Positions 11,524 through 23,852 are shown, counted from the stretch's first letter. The stretch is 64,000 nucleotides of DNA from Bryum argenteum (GCA_037043015.1 CM073324.1:18864097-18928096), one strand, 5' to 3'. Program-made: numbers and translations. The notes: generated by a model not told the origin, from the letters alone.

Positions 11524-12417
11524 ATAAAGAAGGGACATCGTAATAGTTTTTTTTGAAGATGGTTGAAGTTCTTCATGCCACAACAAAAGTAGCTAGGGAT
11601 AAATAATAGATAATATTCTTAAAAAGTGGTATATTAAAATCATATTTCTAATTTTAATTGAAAAATCTTTCAATGATGGTAATTACTATATCATCTCTCT
11701 TATAAAATGAGTAGTTGGCAATTTCAATCATTTTTGTGAACCGATGGTAATTGTTTGAAAAGTGAGGCATGTTCTCTTCATTTTGTTATAAACGTAAACT
11801 TTCTTGTCGACACTGTGCATGTAGTAGCAAAAATTCTTCATCAAGGAGGTGCCAAGCATTAGTAGCAAGAGCCATTTATGAAGGTTCTATGGACTTTCTT
11901 TGATTACTACCTCCGTCACGTACAATAATTTATGAATTCAGCACGGAGGGGTAATTTTCCAATCAACTTTGAATATTGCATGTGCATTCAAAAATGAACT
12001 ATTTTAAAATCGTAAAGTGCATCGAAACCACAATGAAGTCTACTATATCTTCAATTCAATTGTACACATGCATCAATGAAAAAAAATATAAAGAATTACA
12101 GATACTTCATACACTATCCACAAACAAGTGTTTTCATTCTTTTTTTCAAACTGAATGTTCATTCTATACTGTATAAAACGGAATTTTCCTTTCGTTTTTA
12201 ACAGGAAGGGAGTATGGGCGGGCAGGGCAGGCAAGGCCCAAGCGGTCGGTGCATTCACGCCCGTGCCTTGCTTGGATGTCAAGGAAAATATACGGACGTT
12301 GACTTGAGAAAGCTACAACAGTCGGCATGCCTGATCCACGCAAGTTACACAACCCTAGCATCATTCGCATTCATTTACAGCATAGCACTACAGTAGCAGA
12401 ATCGTGAATCGAACAGG
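11524..12417. other. Intergenic and likely promoter region of the 12.4-kb gene
   Basis: No gene seen. The last few hundred bases precede the start codon at 12418 and should contain its promoter and 5' UTR, but I see no decisive TATA element. Confidence 0.35.
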
Positions 12418-12975
12418 ATGACAGAAGACAAAGGCGTGGCGGCAATCATCGCTAGCTCCATTGGCAGTAAGCAAAGCAATACACCCACCTTGTAGAAATG
12501 CTTGATTCTCCATGACCTGTGCAGGGTTCTAAGAAGTAGCCTTTGGATCCTCTCTGCTGCAGGAGCGCTTGGCAAGAAATTCGTGGAGGAAGTGTTGATG
12601 AGACCGCCCACATCTAAGCGAGCGTCGATCTTCGATTGTCCGTCAGTGCCAGACGAAGAGAAGGAGAAGCTGGCTCTTGAAGGCAAAGTTGGAGAAATAA
12701 AGGAGAAGCTGAACCTAGAAGGTGATAATACAGCAGGGAAGGAGAAACAGTATCTTGAAGGCAAAGTTGGAGAAACGAAGGAGAAGCTGAACCTAGAAGG
12801 TGATACTGAAGGCAAGGAGAAACAGTATCTTGGAAGGAAGGAGCAGAATGAGATGGGATTCGGCAAGCGGCGGCAGAAGCATGGAGGTTTGTTCGATGAG
12901 TATTCGGTGGGGTTGTGCACAGAAAAGTATCGGTTGTTTGTTGCTTGCCATTTTCCAAATGCTGAGCGTGCGTGA
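12418..12975 (+). CDS. Small charged protein with internal repeats, function unknown
   Basis: Proposed two-exon gene: exon 1 at 12418-12466, exon 2 at 12563-12975, intron GTAAGC...CTGCAG of 96 bp, 153 residues. The exon phases fit exactly (1 + 2). The protein starts MTEDKGVAAIIASSIGRALG, followed by KKFVEEVLMRPPTSKRASIF. The middle holds two copies of a unit of about 25 residues, LEGKVGE(I/T)KEKLNLEGD...GKEKQY, so it is rich in Lys and Glu and probably helical or disordered, like some stress-protective proteins. The repeat is also visible in the DNA (copies begin near 12679 and 12757). I do not recognise the family and do not assign a function. There is no signal peptide and no membrane segment. 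A long minus-strand open frame across the same bases is an antisense shadow. Confidence 0.5.
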
Positions 12976-13536
12976 TTGTTGTGTCGAAGGCACAACTGTA
13001 TGTGTGAATTGAGTTGTTTATTGTTTGATAGCTTTTGGGGTGCTCTAGATGTGAGAATACCTCCAGCAAATGCAGAAACAAGTAGTCGGAAGCAATGCTG
13101 AGTGTGCTGACACATGATCATTATGTGTAAAACAACAGAGAAGGCAGTAAAAACAAGATTAACTTGTTCGAAACAGCAACTTTGAAGTAGCGTAAGCATC
13201 TCATTGCCCTCCTATATTTTAACGAGTCGTTAAGGGAATCAATCATTCATCATGCGTTTCACTACTCACATTTCAATATATTCGAGCTCCTACACATCAG
13301 TGCTTTAAAATTACCGACATATTTATTTTCCCAAAAATTTCGAAAACCAAGACATGGGTCTGGGATTCAGTTACAGTACAACAGGGTCACCCACGAGGTT
13401 TTTATCTACAATGGGTCTATATGTGCGGCTGTTGACATGCACAGCCATCAGATTGAATGTTCAAAAGGGAAAAGAAGAAAGAAGTCTACAAACCTGCCTA
13501 CTCAAGAGTACAAAGCAGAAAAAGAGGTTGCACCAG
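12976..13536. other. Intergenic between convergent genes
   Basis: Probably contains the 3' UTRs of the gene ending at 12975 (+) and of the YSL gene ending at 13537 (-). No repeat or gene is recognised. Confidence 0.4.
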
Positions 13537-16500
13537 TTAGTAGCCCGCGGCGGGGATGAGCGGGCTCTTGGCGGCGTAGAAGAACATGCAGAGCGGAGGG
13601 TCCACTTTGGCCAAGGCCAGGACGGCGTTGGGGATGGTCCACACGCCGTCGCCGCAGATGAGCCCGGCGGCGATGGCAGGGCAGTAGACGTCCGACTTGG
13701 CCTTGTTCACCTTCTCGTACACGAACCGAATGACGGTGCCGATGAACATGTCGATGGCGAAGTAGCCGCCTATGTAGAACGGAATGGCCATAGCCATGGG
13801 GATGGGAATGTACTGAGACACCCTCTTGGGGGTGATATCCCGAATCAAGTTGATGAGCACCGCAGCCGCGAACATGCCGTAGCAAATCTCCAAGCAGTGC
13901 GCCGGCAGCGCCTTCACGCCCTCCACGCCGAAGAGCGCCATGGACCTGTACACCACTGCATACGGTGCCTTGTACAGCCCATCCGGATTGCCGATGTCGA
14001 ACGCCGTCCAGAACAACCAGAACGTCAGGGGCGCAATCACGCACCCCATCAAGCACCCGATCAGCTGGCTGATGAACATGGACCGCGGGGACGACAGCGT
14101 CAAATACCCAGTCTTAAAATCCTGCACACCACACGGAAACACATCAGCGACGTGACTCATAAACATCAAAGAACGATTCTCAGACCGATCAGGAAGTTGA
14201 GCGACGTATAATTCTAGAGCTGGGCTATGGGCGAACCTGCATGAGGTCGGAGGCTGTGGCCACAACGCACATCATGACTCCGCAAACTGCCAGGCCCACA
14301 ATGACACCGCCATCGGCACCAGCCCAGGCTCCGAAGATGAAGAGCGCGAGCTTGCCGTAGGTGGACGCCAAGCTCCAGTCCGTGAGACCCGCGCCGTAGG
14401 AGTTGCAGAAGGCCAGAATGGGGGCGAAGCAGTAGCAGAGCAGGATGTAGTACCACTTCACTGGGCGGAACAACTGCGGTACCACTCCTGTCGCTATGGC
14501 TGCCAAGGCTACGTATCCTGCCAATGCCACCCACGGTGGAATCCCTTCCTTCATGAAAATCTCTGTGCGCCGCGCGTGGTCCGGATCCGCTACTTCCATA
14601 TTCCCTGCAAGCACGCGCAAATCACCATCATCATCAACCACCATCCAAACACACCTTCAGCATTCTTCATTCACACAACCTTAGCGGCGTTGCAATCCAA
14701 CAGTAAAGTTAAATGCATACCAGTTTCATGAGACACCGGTAGCTGATCTCGACTACGATAATAGATGTACAACTCCCTGCCGGATGTATACATGATTTTC
14801 ACAAAGTTGTACAATCCGTCACCCAGAATGACGGCGATAGCAATGAAGACCTGCAATCCCACATCTCAAAGTAAGTAACGGACCAAGATCAACAGGATAG
14901 ATTTATATCAACACAAATGCTTGAAGTACATATAGCCTTGTTTGTAAACAAAAGATTGGAGTCCTGATAGCAATGCAAGTATTCTTCTGTCGAGACTAAA
15001 CGCAACATTCTTTATCTAGAATTCTTGCAATTACTGTCAACTCCTCTTTTTTACGTTAAATCAGTACTTGAGATTAGCCAGCCATGTGGTTGGAGGTATA
15101 CCTTGTAGCCGTAGAGACCATTGAAATTCGATGCTCCAAGACCACTAGGATACCAATCGCCTTCGTGGTTGGAGATCAGTGGCCACATCAAACCCCACGA
15201 AACGATCGCCCCGAGCAGGACAGAAATGTTGACAATGTGAGGACAGATGAGACCCGCTCCAATGTAGGTCAAGCTGAAGTCGAAGTACATCCTGTTCGCA
15301 AGCAACGAAATCCGTTTAATCACATTCACTGGTATTTAACTCAACCCTAAAATTGAGTGATGAAGCAGAGTTGCGTACTTGTTGTGATAAGCCTTCAAGC
15401 CCAAGGTAGGAAAGTTATCGAATCCACAACTGTCACCGATGCCGCTGAAGAACCACTTGAAGGCTGAGAATAAGAAACTGAAGCTAAAGTACTTGCCCAA
15501 GCACTTGACTTGCCTCCTGCAAATCACCGTCACAAAACATCTGTTACCTACCTGCCCCTACGAAATGTAAGTTTTATAGTGATCTGATCATAAGCCACAT
15601 GAAACAAAATGAAACTTTTATAATAATCTGATCACAAGCCACAGGAAACAATATTGATGGATAGGAGACGTACTTCGCAGTCTCTACACCTCCTGGAGTA
15701 TGGAAGCTGTTGATCAATATACCAGTTGCCGTCCCACTTGGGTAGGTTAGTCTGTAATCAATGATCATAATCTGCAAGGCACAAGCTGTTGTTATGTTTA
15801 TGAAAACAACTAAAATGATGAGGAATCACCATAAACTCGAAATCAACATCCAATCTCACTTATTGCATCGTAACATTCACCAAGCGAGCAATGCATCCAA
15901 TCATGTATATATGTTGCTGGAATGCTTAAGACGAATGTTCATATCTAAACACCCACATATTCACAAACTTGCTTTATATCTCAATACGTCTAAACACCCA
16001 CATATTCACAAACTTGCTTTATATCTCAATACGTCTAGGAAGCTCAAAAGAGTTTGTTTAGAAGGGCTTCTTACCTTCCGTAGTAAAACAATGGAGAAGA
16101 TTCCAACAAAACTGACAACAAACGTAAATCCCATCATCCACCCCAGGCCCGGATTAATGACATTCCGGTTACCGGGATTATCACTCGCCACTTGGTCACG
16201 CGTTTTCTGGTCCATACCAAGCAAGTATGTCCCAAACCCACCTGCCAACCCCCCAAAAAAATCCACATGTCATCCTCCCATTCCTCAAAACCGGGAGAAT
16301 TCATACGTGGCAAGGGAATGAACATACCGCTGAAAGCGAGGCCGTAGCAGGAGACGACGCAGGTTTGAATTACAGTATTTTCCTGGCGAGTGAAGGGCTT
16401 GACGAAGAGCCCCATTTTGGAGGAAACGAGAGTCCAGAGGCGGATGAAGAAGAACCCCAGCAAGCCGGCGGAGATGTTGAGCGACGGAATGATGCCTACT

Positions 16501-16772
16501 GTCAAGCTCAGCTTGTGCGTGATGATGCAGAAAAGCGCTCCCAGCACGACCGCCACCACCATCCCTCGAATCGTGATCTGATCCTGCCATCGCGGAATCT
16601 CCACGCCCATAAACCCCTCCTCAAACCCACCTCCTCCCGCTGCGCGAGTTTCATCGAAGTCTCCGTGTAACTTCGGCACTGTTAGGTCGGAGATTGTTAA
16701 ACTGTTCGCTGCCATCTCCGCCTCGGCATCGTTGCCGTGGTAGTGCCGCCGCACTGGCCCCTTGTCAGCCAT
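13537..16772 (-). CDS. Yellow stripe-like (YSL) metal-chelate transporter, OPT family
   Basis: Eight coding exons (minus): 16328-16772, 16075-16241, 15674-15771, 15379-15516, 15102-15291, 14721-14850, 14237-14604 and 13537-14121. All introns are GT-AG and all phases join to one 706-residue frame, the usual YSL length. The N-terminal ~60 residues are hydrophilic. Then come many membrane segments with the family landmarks [11 protein letters not shown] (99-109), [12 protein letters not shown] (127-138), [18 protein letters not shown]-like [41 protein letters not shown] and [12 protein letters not shown] (665-676). YSL proteins are proton-coupled plasma-membrane or organelle carriers of metal complexes with nicotianamine or phytosiderophores. 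It resembles the YSL5-8 side of the family by memory only, and the substrate cannot be read from sequence. Intron 2 contains a 45-bp tandem duplication (15944-16033). No break is seen. Confidence 0.96.
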
Positions 16773-16793
16773 AGCTACCTCTCACCACAATGC

Positions 16794-17812
16794 CTGCAAC
16801 GCCCCGACACAGAATTAGAATCCTCCCAATACAACAATAAGCGGTAAGGTTGCAGAGACTGCAAACGAGTTCTTACAAAAAAAACGGGCTCCTAATCTCT
16901 CATGGCAGATTGCGAGCCGTTCGAGTTCGGAGACGGGCAAATATAGGTAAGGCTAGCGACATCTTAATGTCCGCCGGAGACAGAACTTGACAATAATGTA
17001 GTGTGGAGGTTTGCAGCGTGATTCGCACCGCACGTAGGCGGTGGCAGCAATGAAGATGTGCGTGCGAAAGGGAGCACGATTTTCGCGCATACGAAGGATA
17101 GTGAACGGGAAAAAAAGGGCAGGGTGGGTCGAAGCTGTGACAGAAAAGTCGGTCCCACCTGTCAGTTCCTACTGTAGCTCGCAATCCCCTCGAAAAGCGC
17201 TGTGATTTACCACACCCTCTGTCACTATCTATCGCAGATCCAGAAAGAAAGCAAACGCCTTGATGAAGCCATCGTGTTCCCGAACAAGGACTGGGTTGCC
17301 CAGAAGCTAAGAAAGATCGAATCCCAACAGGTATCACCCCTTTTCCCCTATAAAGGTAAATGAACCTTTCGAAAAAAGGGGCCTCACCGACACGTGCAGA
17401 CATCTGACCCAAGCGACCACCGACCGATTTCCCGAACACAGTTCTCCGAACGCTACCAGGAATTTCTAGGGAATATCACTAACCAGAAAAAACGTGACAA
17501 AACACGAACAGCAAAGAACATGCAGTACTTCAATTCTAGAACCAAGAACGAATGTACTTCACCGGCACCATCGATCGCACTCATCGTCAATACCCACACA
17601 ATTCGAAAACCATGCAATCGACTCAGAAAACGAACAAACTGAACACCCCCGTCCCTCACCTGAAGCTCGAATTTCGGAACAAAAGGTAATCTGGATTAGA
17701 AAAACGAGGCGATCGACATGCGGAAACCAAGCAAGCAGGGGCGATATTGAAAGCAAGCAAGCGAGAAAGGAAGTGCGGAGTGCGCAATCGAGAGATTGCG
17801 TGCGGTGCTCAC
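16794..17812 (-). other. Likely 5' UTR intron of the YSL gene
   Basis: Twenty-one bases upstream of the YSL ATG the minus strand has a good acceptor (GCGTTGCAG, AG at 16795-16794). About 1 kb further upstream there is a strong donor CCTG|GTGAGC (GT at 17812-17811). Together they outline a 1019-bp leader intron, common for plant transporter genes. The first non-coding exon would lie just above 17812, and the promoter around 17900-18200. This is inference from splice signals only. Confidence 0.45.
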
Positions 17813-17889
17813 CAGGCAGAGGAATTGCTGGAGGCGGCAGGGAAGGAATGGAATGGGAATTCCTCCCTCTCCGGAGACGACGGAAGTAG

Positions 17890-19240
17890 TGCTGAGTGGC
17901 CGAATGGAGCCTGAAGACATGGACCTAAAAACCTTCCCGACGTGGGGGGGTTTTATTCCCATCACCGTGGAGATTCGGAATCAAGCGGTGACCACGGTCG
18001 TAACAGCAATTCCTTTTCACCGCTCCCACGACCGCATCGAAGCTTCGACCGCCGACGGTAACTTCCACGCGCGCATTTGGGGTTGCTTCGGGTGCTCCTA
18101 TCGCATCGGGATGAATAATCGCCTCGTTCACACCCGCTGTGGATGAATATTTCACTCTCTATGGTAGGTGGCTCAAAACCCGCACCCCACCACGAACCGC
18201 TCATTACACCTGTTCAAGCAAGAAATACATTATAGCTTTCTACTTCAGAGTCTCATGGTGTACACTTTAGGTTGAACGGTTTTCAGTACACCTATGAGTT
18301 TCACTTCCAATTGCAAAATTCATAATTTCAATTAGTCCAATATCTTTCAAACTTTGCAGACTTTCCAAAATCAATTCAATTTTCCGCTTTGTTGAGCTCG
18401 CAAGACAGAAAGTTAAGCGGTTTTTGGGCCACGTACTATATTCTATGTTAAAAAATCGTATCAAGAAGTAAAAGTCTTTATTGGACTATTGTCATTGGGA
18501 GTCAAATCATTGTTTGTGCATCATATGATCATTGGCCTTAAAACAAGGTCTATAGCCATCTTGTTAGAGAGCATAATTACAAGCAAATATAAGAATCATT
18601 AATTTCTTGATCTAAAAAATCAATTGTAAACAAAGTAAAAGAATTAGTTGTTCCTTATTTAGAAACATTGGTTTCAACATATACGATACGAATCAAGGCT
18701 TTCCTATCTAGGAGCATCAGTCCCAGACAAGAATTCAAGACTACTACGTTTCTGTCAGAGAAAATTGATCATAATAAGATTATGAAACCAATGCTTTTGT
18801 GTTTGGAGCATTAATATTAGGCATGTGTATATGGATCACGGAGCTCCCTTACATGAAGCGAATCCTTCTCGAGTAGCTGAATATTTTGGAAAAAAACTAC
18901 ATGTAGACTAGTATGTCCACATTCCAACAAACATTGTCTATTCCTTGCTTGTATCCTTCCCCTTGATCATCCATGTCCCCATGTTTGTCTTTATCTTCAT
19001 TCCCATCTAAGTCATAGCGCTTGTCCTTAGCTCTGTCCTGAATCAAAGCCACTCTCTTCTTTTACTTATTATCCCAAAAGTAAATCTTATCTACATTTTC
19101 GGCTCCATTAGAAATCGGATACAAGTTTCTACTGAAAAAATGGTAAATAAAGTAATAAAATTGAGCTTTTACAAACATCAAAAGTTAGAATTTTAGAAAA
19201 AAGGACATATTGGTACTAACTCAAAAGCACTAAAGTTGAC
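17890..19240. other. YSL upstream region and intergenic DNA
   Basis: 17900-18200 is relatively GC-rich compared with the following DNA and probably holds the YSL promoter. From 18200 on the sequence is AT-rich and shows no supported gene. Confidence 0.35.
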
Positions 19241-20160
19241 TCAACCCCTAAACGTCTCCAATGTCTCCAATGTTGTTTTTAGACGAAGCGTAGAAATTTT
19301 CAAGAGCCATAGCTTCTTCATCCAAACTTTGTTTTTGACATGATTACTTAAAGTTGGGTGACAAATTAAGTCTGCTTATTTGATAAAAATTGTAAACCTA
19401 TACAATGGAGGTTGAATTAATGGCAAGCATTGAGTGTAGGAAACTTTGTTTTTTAAGGTTTTAAAAACATGGGGCATGTATTACTATTGCAAGCCAATTA
19501 TAGGGAATCAGAAGTAATTTCTCAAAAATTCTTTAAAGTTTGATCTTAAGATAAATCTCAACAACTTTCTTGTTGGAAGATTTTTTATCGGAATCACTTT
19601 GGTATTGGCTTTGCAATAATATTTCTCTCATAAAAAGTAAAAATATAGATGAAAGTTGAAGGGCTATATCTCCTTCATCCATGGTTAGATTAAAGTCTAC
19701 TTTTAGTGATATAAACCTCAATAAGATCGAAGATGTTTCGAAAATAAGACAGGTTTGAGTGCAAAGAGATTGGGTTTAAACTACTTTTTCTCTATAGATT
19801 ATTTAAGTAATTTTCACCATTGCAAGGCTACTATATGAGCCAATAATTCTTTTTTCTACAAGGGTGTTCTTGAGATGAAGGTGAGCAACTTTCTAGTCAG
19901 GTGATTTTATAATTGCAATTGGTTTGTTAGTAGAATCTCCACACTAAAGTGAAAATCATAAAAATTTGCAGTTTGTTTCGAGTACTAATACGTACAATCT
20001 CTTAATATACGAAGCCTCATGACTCAAACTTTGGTCCACATGACTCACAACAAGTCTAATACAAGTTTGTACGATCAAGATCTTAACCACTTATCTTCAT
20101 TTTTATCTCTGAAAGCTTCTTTGAAATATATCAAAATAGATTGGGGTGTTTAGAAGTCAA
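19241..20160 (+). mobile_element. TTAA-TIR element, copy B (about 920 bp, degraded)
   Basis: Begins TCAACCCCTAAACGTC and ends GTGTTTAGAAGTCAA, with TCAA at both borders. The interior follows the complete copy at 47401-48379 in order: GAGCCATA with TTCATCCAAACT, GGGGCATGTATTAC with ATTGCAAGCCAATTA, GCTATATCTCCTTCATC, AAGATCGAAGATG and ACAAGTTTGTACG. Many point changes and small gaps show an older insertion. Confidence 0.8.
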
Positions 20161-20999
20161 AGTAGATTTGCCTTAAAATTCTAAATCAAATAATTATTCA
20201 ACACTAAAATGCGGGTCTTTGCCCTCAAAGTACGATACAAGAACAATGTCATTTCCAAGAGCATTCACTCTTACAAGTACATATTTCCTTTCTATTTTTC
20301 AATATAAGGCTAAGATTCTAAAACATGACTCTTGTGGAATGATGGTAGTTATAACACCTTAAAAATCTCCAGTGGGAATGCTTCAAGAAAGTTGAGGGCT
20401 TGGTGAGACAAGGTGGATATTGTTAAAATATTCAAAAAACTGTTATCAAGACTAGAATGCCATACCAAAAGTTTGTCAGAAAAAGAGACGATAGGAGTTC
20501 CATTCACACACACAGACCACATAAGCTGTAACTTGCACAATGCATTCACCGCTTGCCGTTTCTTCATCCATAGCTTCAGGTTCCCCACTCAAAAGTGTAA
20601 CCTACCACCCACTTATAGACCATATGATACTAAGGCCCGGTTCGGACTGGGACGTCGAGTGGAGGTGGACAAAACTGGATGTCCACCATCTTGTCCATTA
20701 CATTGAGGAGGGAAGTTGCCATGTCATCTATCCTTTTGTTTGTCCGGTGAATGGTTTCAGACTGCTCTATTGGAAGTCCTGAGACTTTCCTTCTTCTACC
20801 CTTCAATTACAAGAAGTAATATACATATTTCTATTTCACCACACAGTAAAAACCATATGAGATTGTCCACTGGACAAGTTTGGGGTCACAAGTTTAGAGC
20901 CTTGCTACACGAGAGGGGGAGGAAGTTTCACAACTTCCTCCAACATGGCACTTTGCCTCCCTTTTCCTAGTTTTTCTCCTTACAATGTGGGCTTCCAAG
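20161..20999. other. Intergenic, nothing firm
   Basis: A GC-richer patch at 20630-20710 begins GGCCCGGTTCGGA after TAA, which resembles a Harbinger-type MITE end, but I found no matching right end. A short palindrome TTGTCCACTGGACAA lies near 20871. Confidence 0.3.
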
Positions 21000-21000
21000 C

Positions 21001-21224
21001 ACTACACTGAATAGGTAGATTAGTGTTAGATTTCTATAAGATTTGAAAATGCTATAAGTTTCAACTTTTAGTAAAAAAAATTACCAAGAGTATTGATTCC
21101 AATACTATGGAAGGATCCCCATCTTGACCAATGTAGTGGGTAAAAATATTGACCAATAGTAAAAATTTATAACATATTTAGATAAAATAGTGTATCTAAC
21201 ACTAATTTACCTACTTAGTGTAGT
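21001..21224. mobile_element. MITE with 31-bp terminal inverted repeats
   Basis: The left end ACTACACTGAATAGGTAGAT continues to GTTAGAT at 21031. It is matched by the reverse complement of 21194-21224 with only about three differences. With the preceding C (21000) the left end reads CACTACACT, so a CACTA-type origin is plausible, although the right border base is A rather than G. No clear target duplication. It is a 224-bp non-coding element. Confidence 0.7.
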
Positions 21225-21440
21225 ACCCGGTAGTATTGGAATATATTTATTGTGCCATGTCACGTTACTTTATTGCCATGTAGATTTCAAAGCATTATCC
21301 AAAGCAAAATCGAAAGCTAGAAAGTTGTTCCATGTCATTGTTGCTTCTCCCCATACTTCCTCTCATGTGGCAACCACTTGCTCATTTGAACCAATACAAT
21401 TCATCCAACTCACTGCCTTTCCTCTCATGTGGCAAGGCCC

Positions 21441-21722
21441 TTAGAGCATGCCTAGCCTGGCTTGCAAGGCCGGGGCGGAGAAAGCCTGCCGAAGGGGGCA
21501 GCCGGGCCGACCCACCCACCAGGGGTTGGCGCAAGCTACGGGCCGCCACGAGGCACTCTTGCATTGGTTAATAAGAACGTCAAATGTGAGAGAAAGGTTG
21601 TAAAACTTGGAATTATGACAAGCTTTAGTCCAAGAAACATCAATCCTCTTGGTTGGATTACAGGTTTGTTGTGTGGGTTGGGGTACTCCCTACGGCAAAA
21701 GCGCCCGCGGGCATGCTCTTGG
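21441..21722. repeat. GC-rich insert with short inverted ends
   Basis: Starts TTAGAGCATGCC and ends GGCATGCTCTTGG, a terminal inverted repeat of about 11 bp, and is markedly more GC-rich than its flanks, especially at 21455-21560. The TTAGAGCAT opening resembles plant MITE ends. I could not find a target duplication. Confidence 0.4.
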
Positions 21723-22097
21723 CTCTAGCAATTGAGATTTTGGGTTGACCAGTAAGTGTAGTCATCTGACCTCCATTGCGTGGAAAATGAAATTTCCTCA
21801 AAGGCATGAATGCTGTATATGTTGACATGTGTGGTGGTGCCAATTGGATTGAAATCTCATGTTCGGCTCCCTACTACTTGCAGATTCCCATTGACCAACC
21901 TGGGCTGCTGGCGAAGTGGAAGCATTGAGGAAGTACTTTCCTCAGGATCTGCACAATGACACTTTCACTGTGCACTTAGAGAGCTTCCTTTTTGCCATCT
22001 GGTTGATATTCTTGCTGTTGACTTCTATCGTAAGTTTGGGTTTTTGTACTTACCTTTGACCACTCGCCCACAATTGGTAGTATGCAAGCGATTTGGC

Positions 22098-22350
22098 AGG
22101 ATATCCCCCACGCTGGGACTTACCAGGCGTGGGGTCTTGGATGAATCTTGTCCAGGCCCGCAAGGGTGAGGGGTAAAAGCCCCCTATTTTTTTGTTGTTG
22201 ATTGGGACAATGAGACTCCTTGAACTAATGTGGGGTCTCTGATTCCAAATATAAACTCAGAAAAAATAAAATAGGGCCGCAGGCTCTTTTTTTAAAAAGT
22301 AGGGAAAGAAGGCTCGAGGCATGGTAAGGTCCCAGCTTGGGGGATGTCCT
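22098..22350. repeat. Inverted repeat pair, 30-32-bp arms
   Basis: 22098-22127 (AGGATATCCCCCACGCTGGG and onward) matches the reverse complement of 22319-22350 (AGGACATCCCCCAAGCTGGG and onward) with few differences. The arms enclose about 190 bp with no gene. It may be the end pair of a MITE or a foldback. Confidence 0.5.
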
Positions 22351-23070
22351 GTCCACGCCGTATGCAAGTACATTCTTTGCCTCCTTCGAGTGGAACACCG
22401 TAAACTTCCTCGTTTGTAAGGAGTGGCAATGTGTAGACAAGTTAAACAAGATCCTAAGATTGGATTTTCCAGAATCAAATTCAAGAAAATTTTGTTCATG
22501 GAAAACATATTTCACTAGTCAAAACAAGACAAATAAACTTAAGTAAGGAACTTAAGTTTATTACAATATGTGGTTGTTACAATTCAAGTTTGGATTATGT
22601 GGTATGTGGTTGTTACAATTTAAGTTTGGATTTTGTATTTTGGATCATGAATTGTTTGCACGTTGGCTTGTTTGAAACCAAAGAGGTTACACATGTTGTT
22701 TGAAGGAATTTGTAGAGTACTTCCTCAAATGTGAATGCGACCATTAGCAATACAATTCTTTTATTGTTCTAGTGCGATTACAATAAAAATGTAAAAGAAA
22801 TTGATCGATGTGCACTTTCCATCAAACTCTATCATCCACTGCTTGAGCTCAATTTTTTTTCCAAATTCGTTATCTAAAAGGGTGTACACCCTTGGGCACT
22901 TTCTTTAAACACTAACGTGACCCTTGCTCAACTTATCTCTCAATATATTTTTGTTTTAAATTCCAAAGTTTTAATTTTAGTTACTTAATTTTTTGATTTT
23001 GTAGAAAGAATTTGGGATGATTTTTGCATCTTAAATCCTTTGGTGACAACATACTTTGATGTGAATTTCA
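22351..23070. other. Intergenic, a 50-bp tandem duplication
   Basis: At 22563-22640 a phrase containing ATGTGGTTGTTACAATT and AAGTTTGGATT is present twice in tandem. No gene is recognised. Confidence 0.4.
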
Positions 23071-23071
23071 C

Positions 23072-23236
23072 GGGCGCTTTACATGGGAGTCAAGTCTTAT
23101 AGGGGCCAAAGGTCATTTGACTATTTCATGTGATTGGCTTGTTTTTTGTGATTCAAAAAATAAAACGACTGAATGAGATATTTTCTTGCCCTCCCTTGGC
23201 CCCATGTACGGCTTGACTCTCCACAAAAAGCGTCCC
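23072..23236. mobile_element. MITE-like inverted repeat, about 165 bp
   Basis: Left arm GGGCGCTTTACATGGGAGTC through GGGGCCAAAGG matches the reverse complement of the right arm, which ends GCTTGACTCTCCAC...AGCGTCCC, over about 43 bp with several mismatches. The spacer is about 80 bp. No target duplication is obvious. Confidence 0.5.
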
Positions 23237-23632
23237 TTGGTTCAGAAATACTTTTTTTTGTTATGATTAGCAAACAAGTTGTGTATTGCCATTTTAAAAT
23301 GGTCCCCACATTTTCCACCAAACAACTTGTGGAGTCCTTGATATAAAAATTGTCCAATATATATCAGAGTCGTCAAACACTTTTGGTTTGCAAACTTATG
23401 AACACTCAATTGGTGACATGTTAAGTATAAGAGATGCAATCAGCATGTGCTCTACATCAACCTTCATGATTTATTAGTCAACCTCACATTTTTTTAATAA
23501 GCTCAACCTTTAAAATTCCAAGAATTTTTTGGACCCTCGAAAACAAAGTCTTTAATTTTCCACCACACGATTGAAATTGAGATATGGTCATATTTTATAT
23601 TTTATTTAACATATATTTTCAACCGTAGAATC

Positions 23633-23852
23633 TATACCCCTAAATGCCCATGGGGTTTTTTCACTTCTGAAACAACACTGTTTCTTGAGAATCAATAGTA
23701 TTTAATTTTTTTATCTTTTACTAAAAAAAGAAAAAAAAGGAAAAAAAAAAAAAAAAAGGAAAAAAAGAAAAAAAGAAAAAAAGAAAAAAAGGAAAAAAGG
23801 AAAAAAAAAAAAAAAAAAAAAAAAGTAAAAAGATAAAAAGAAAAATAAAAAG

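Noticed and set aside
12375..13199. A 274-codon minus-strand open frame and a nested 155-codon frame
   Set aside because: They run antisense to the phase-consistent plus-strand gene at 12418-12975. Their Ser/Phe/Pro-rich content is what the complement of the Lys/Glu repeat gives.
13354..14211. A 285-codon plus-strand frame over the YSL last exon
   Set aside because: It is the antisense shadow of the YSL coding exon; His/Arg-rich and without family resemblance.
20635..21440. Harbinger-type MITE starting GGCCCGGTTCGGA
   Set aside because: No matching right terminal repeat was found; the candidate GGCAAGGCCCTTA near 21430 does not pair well with the left end.
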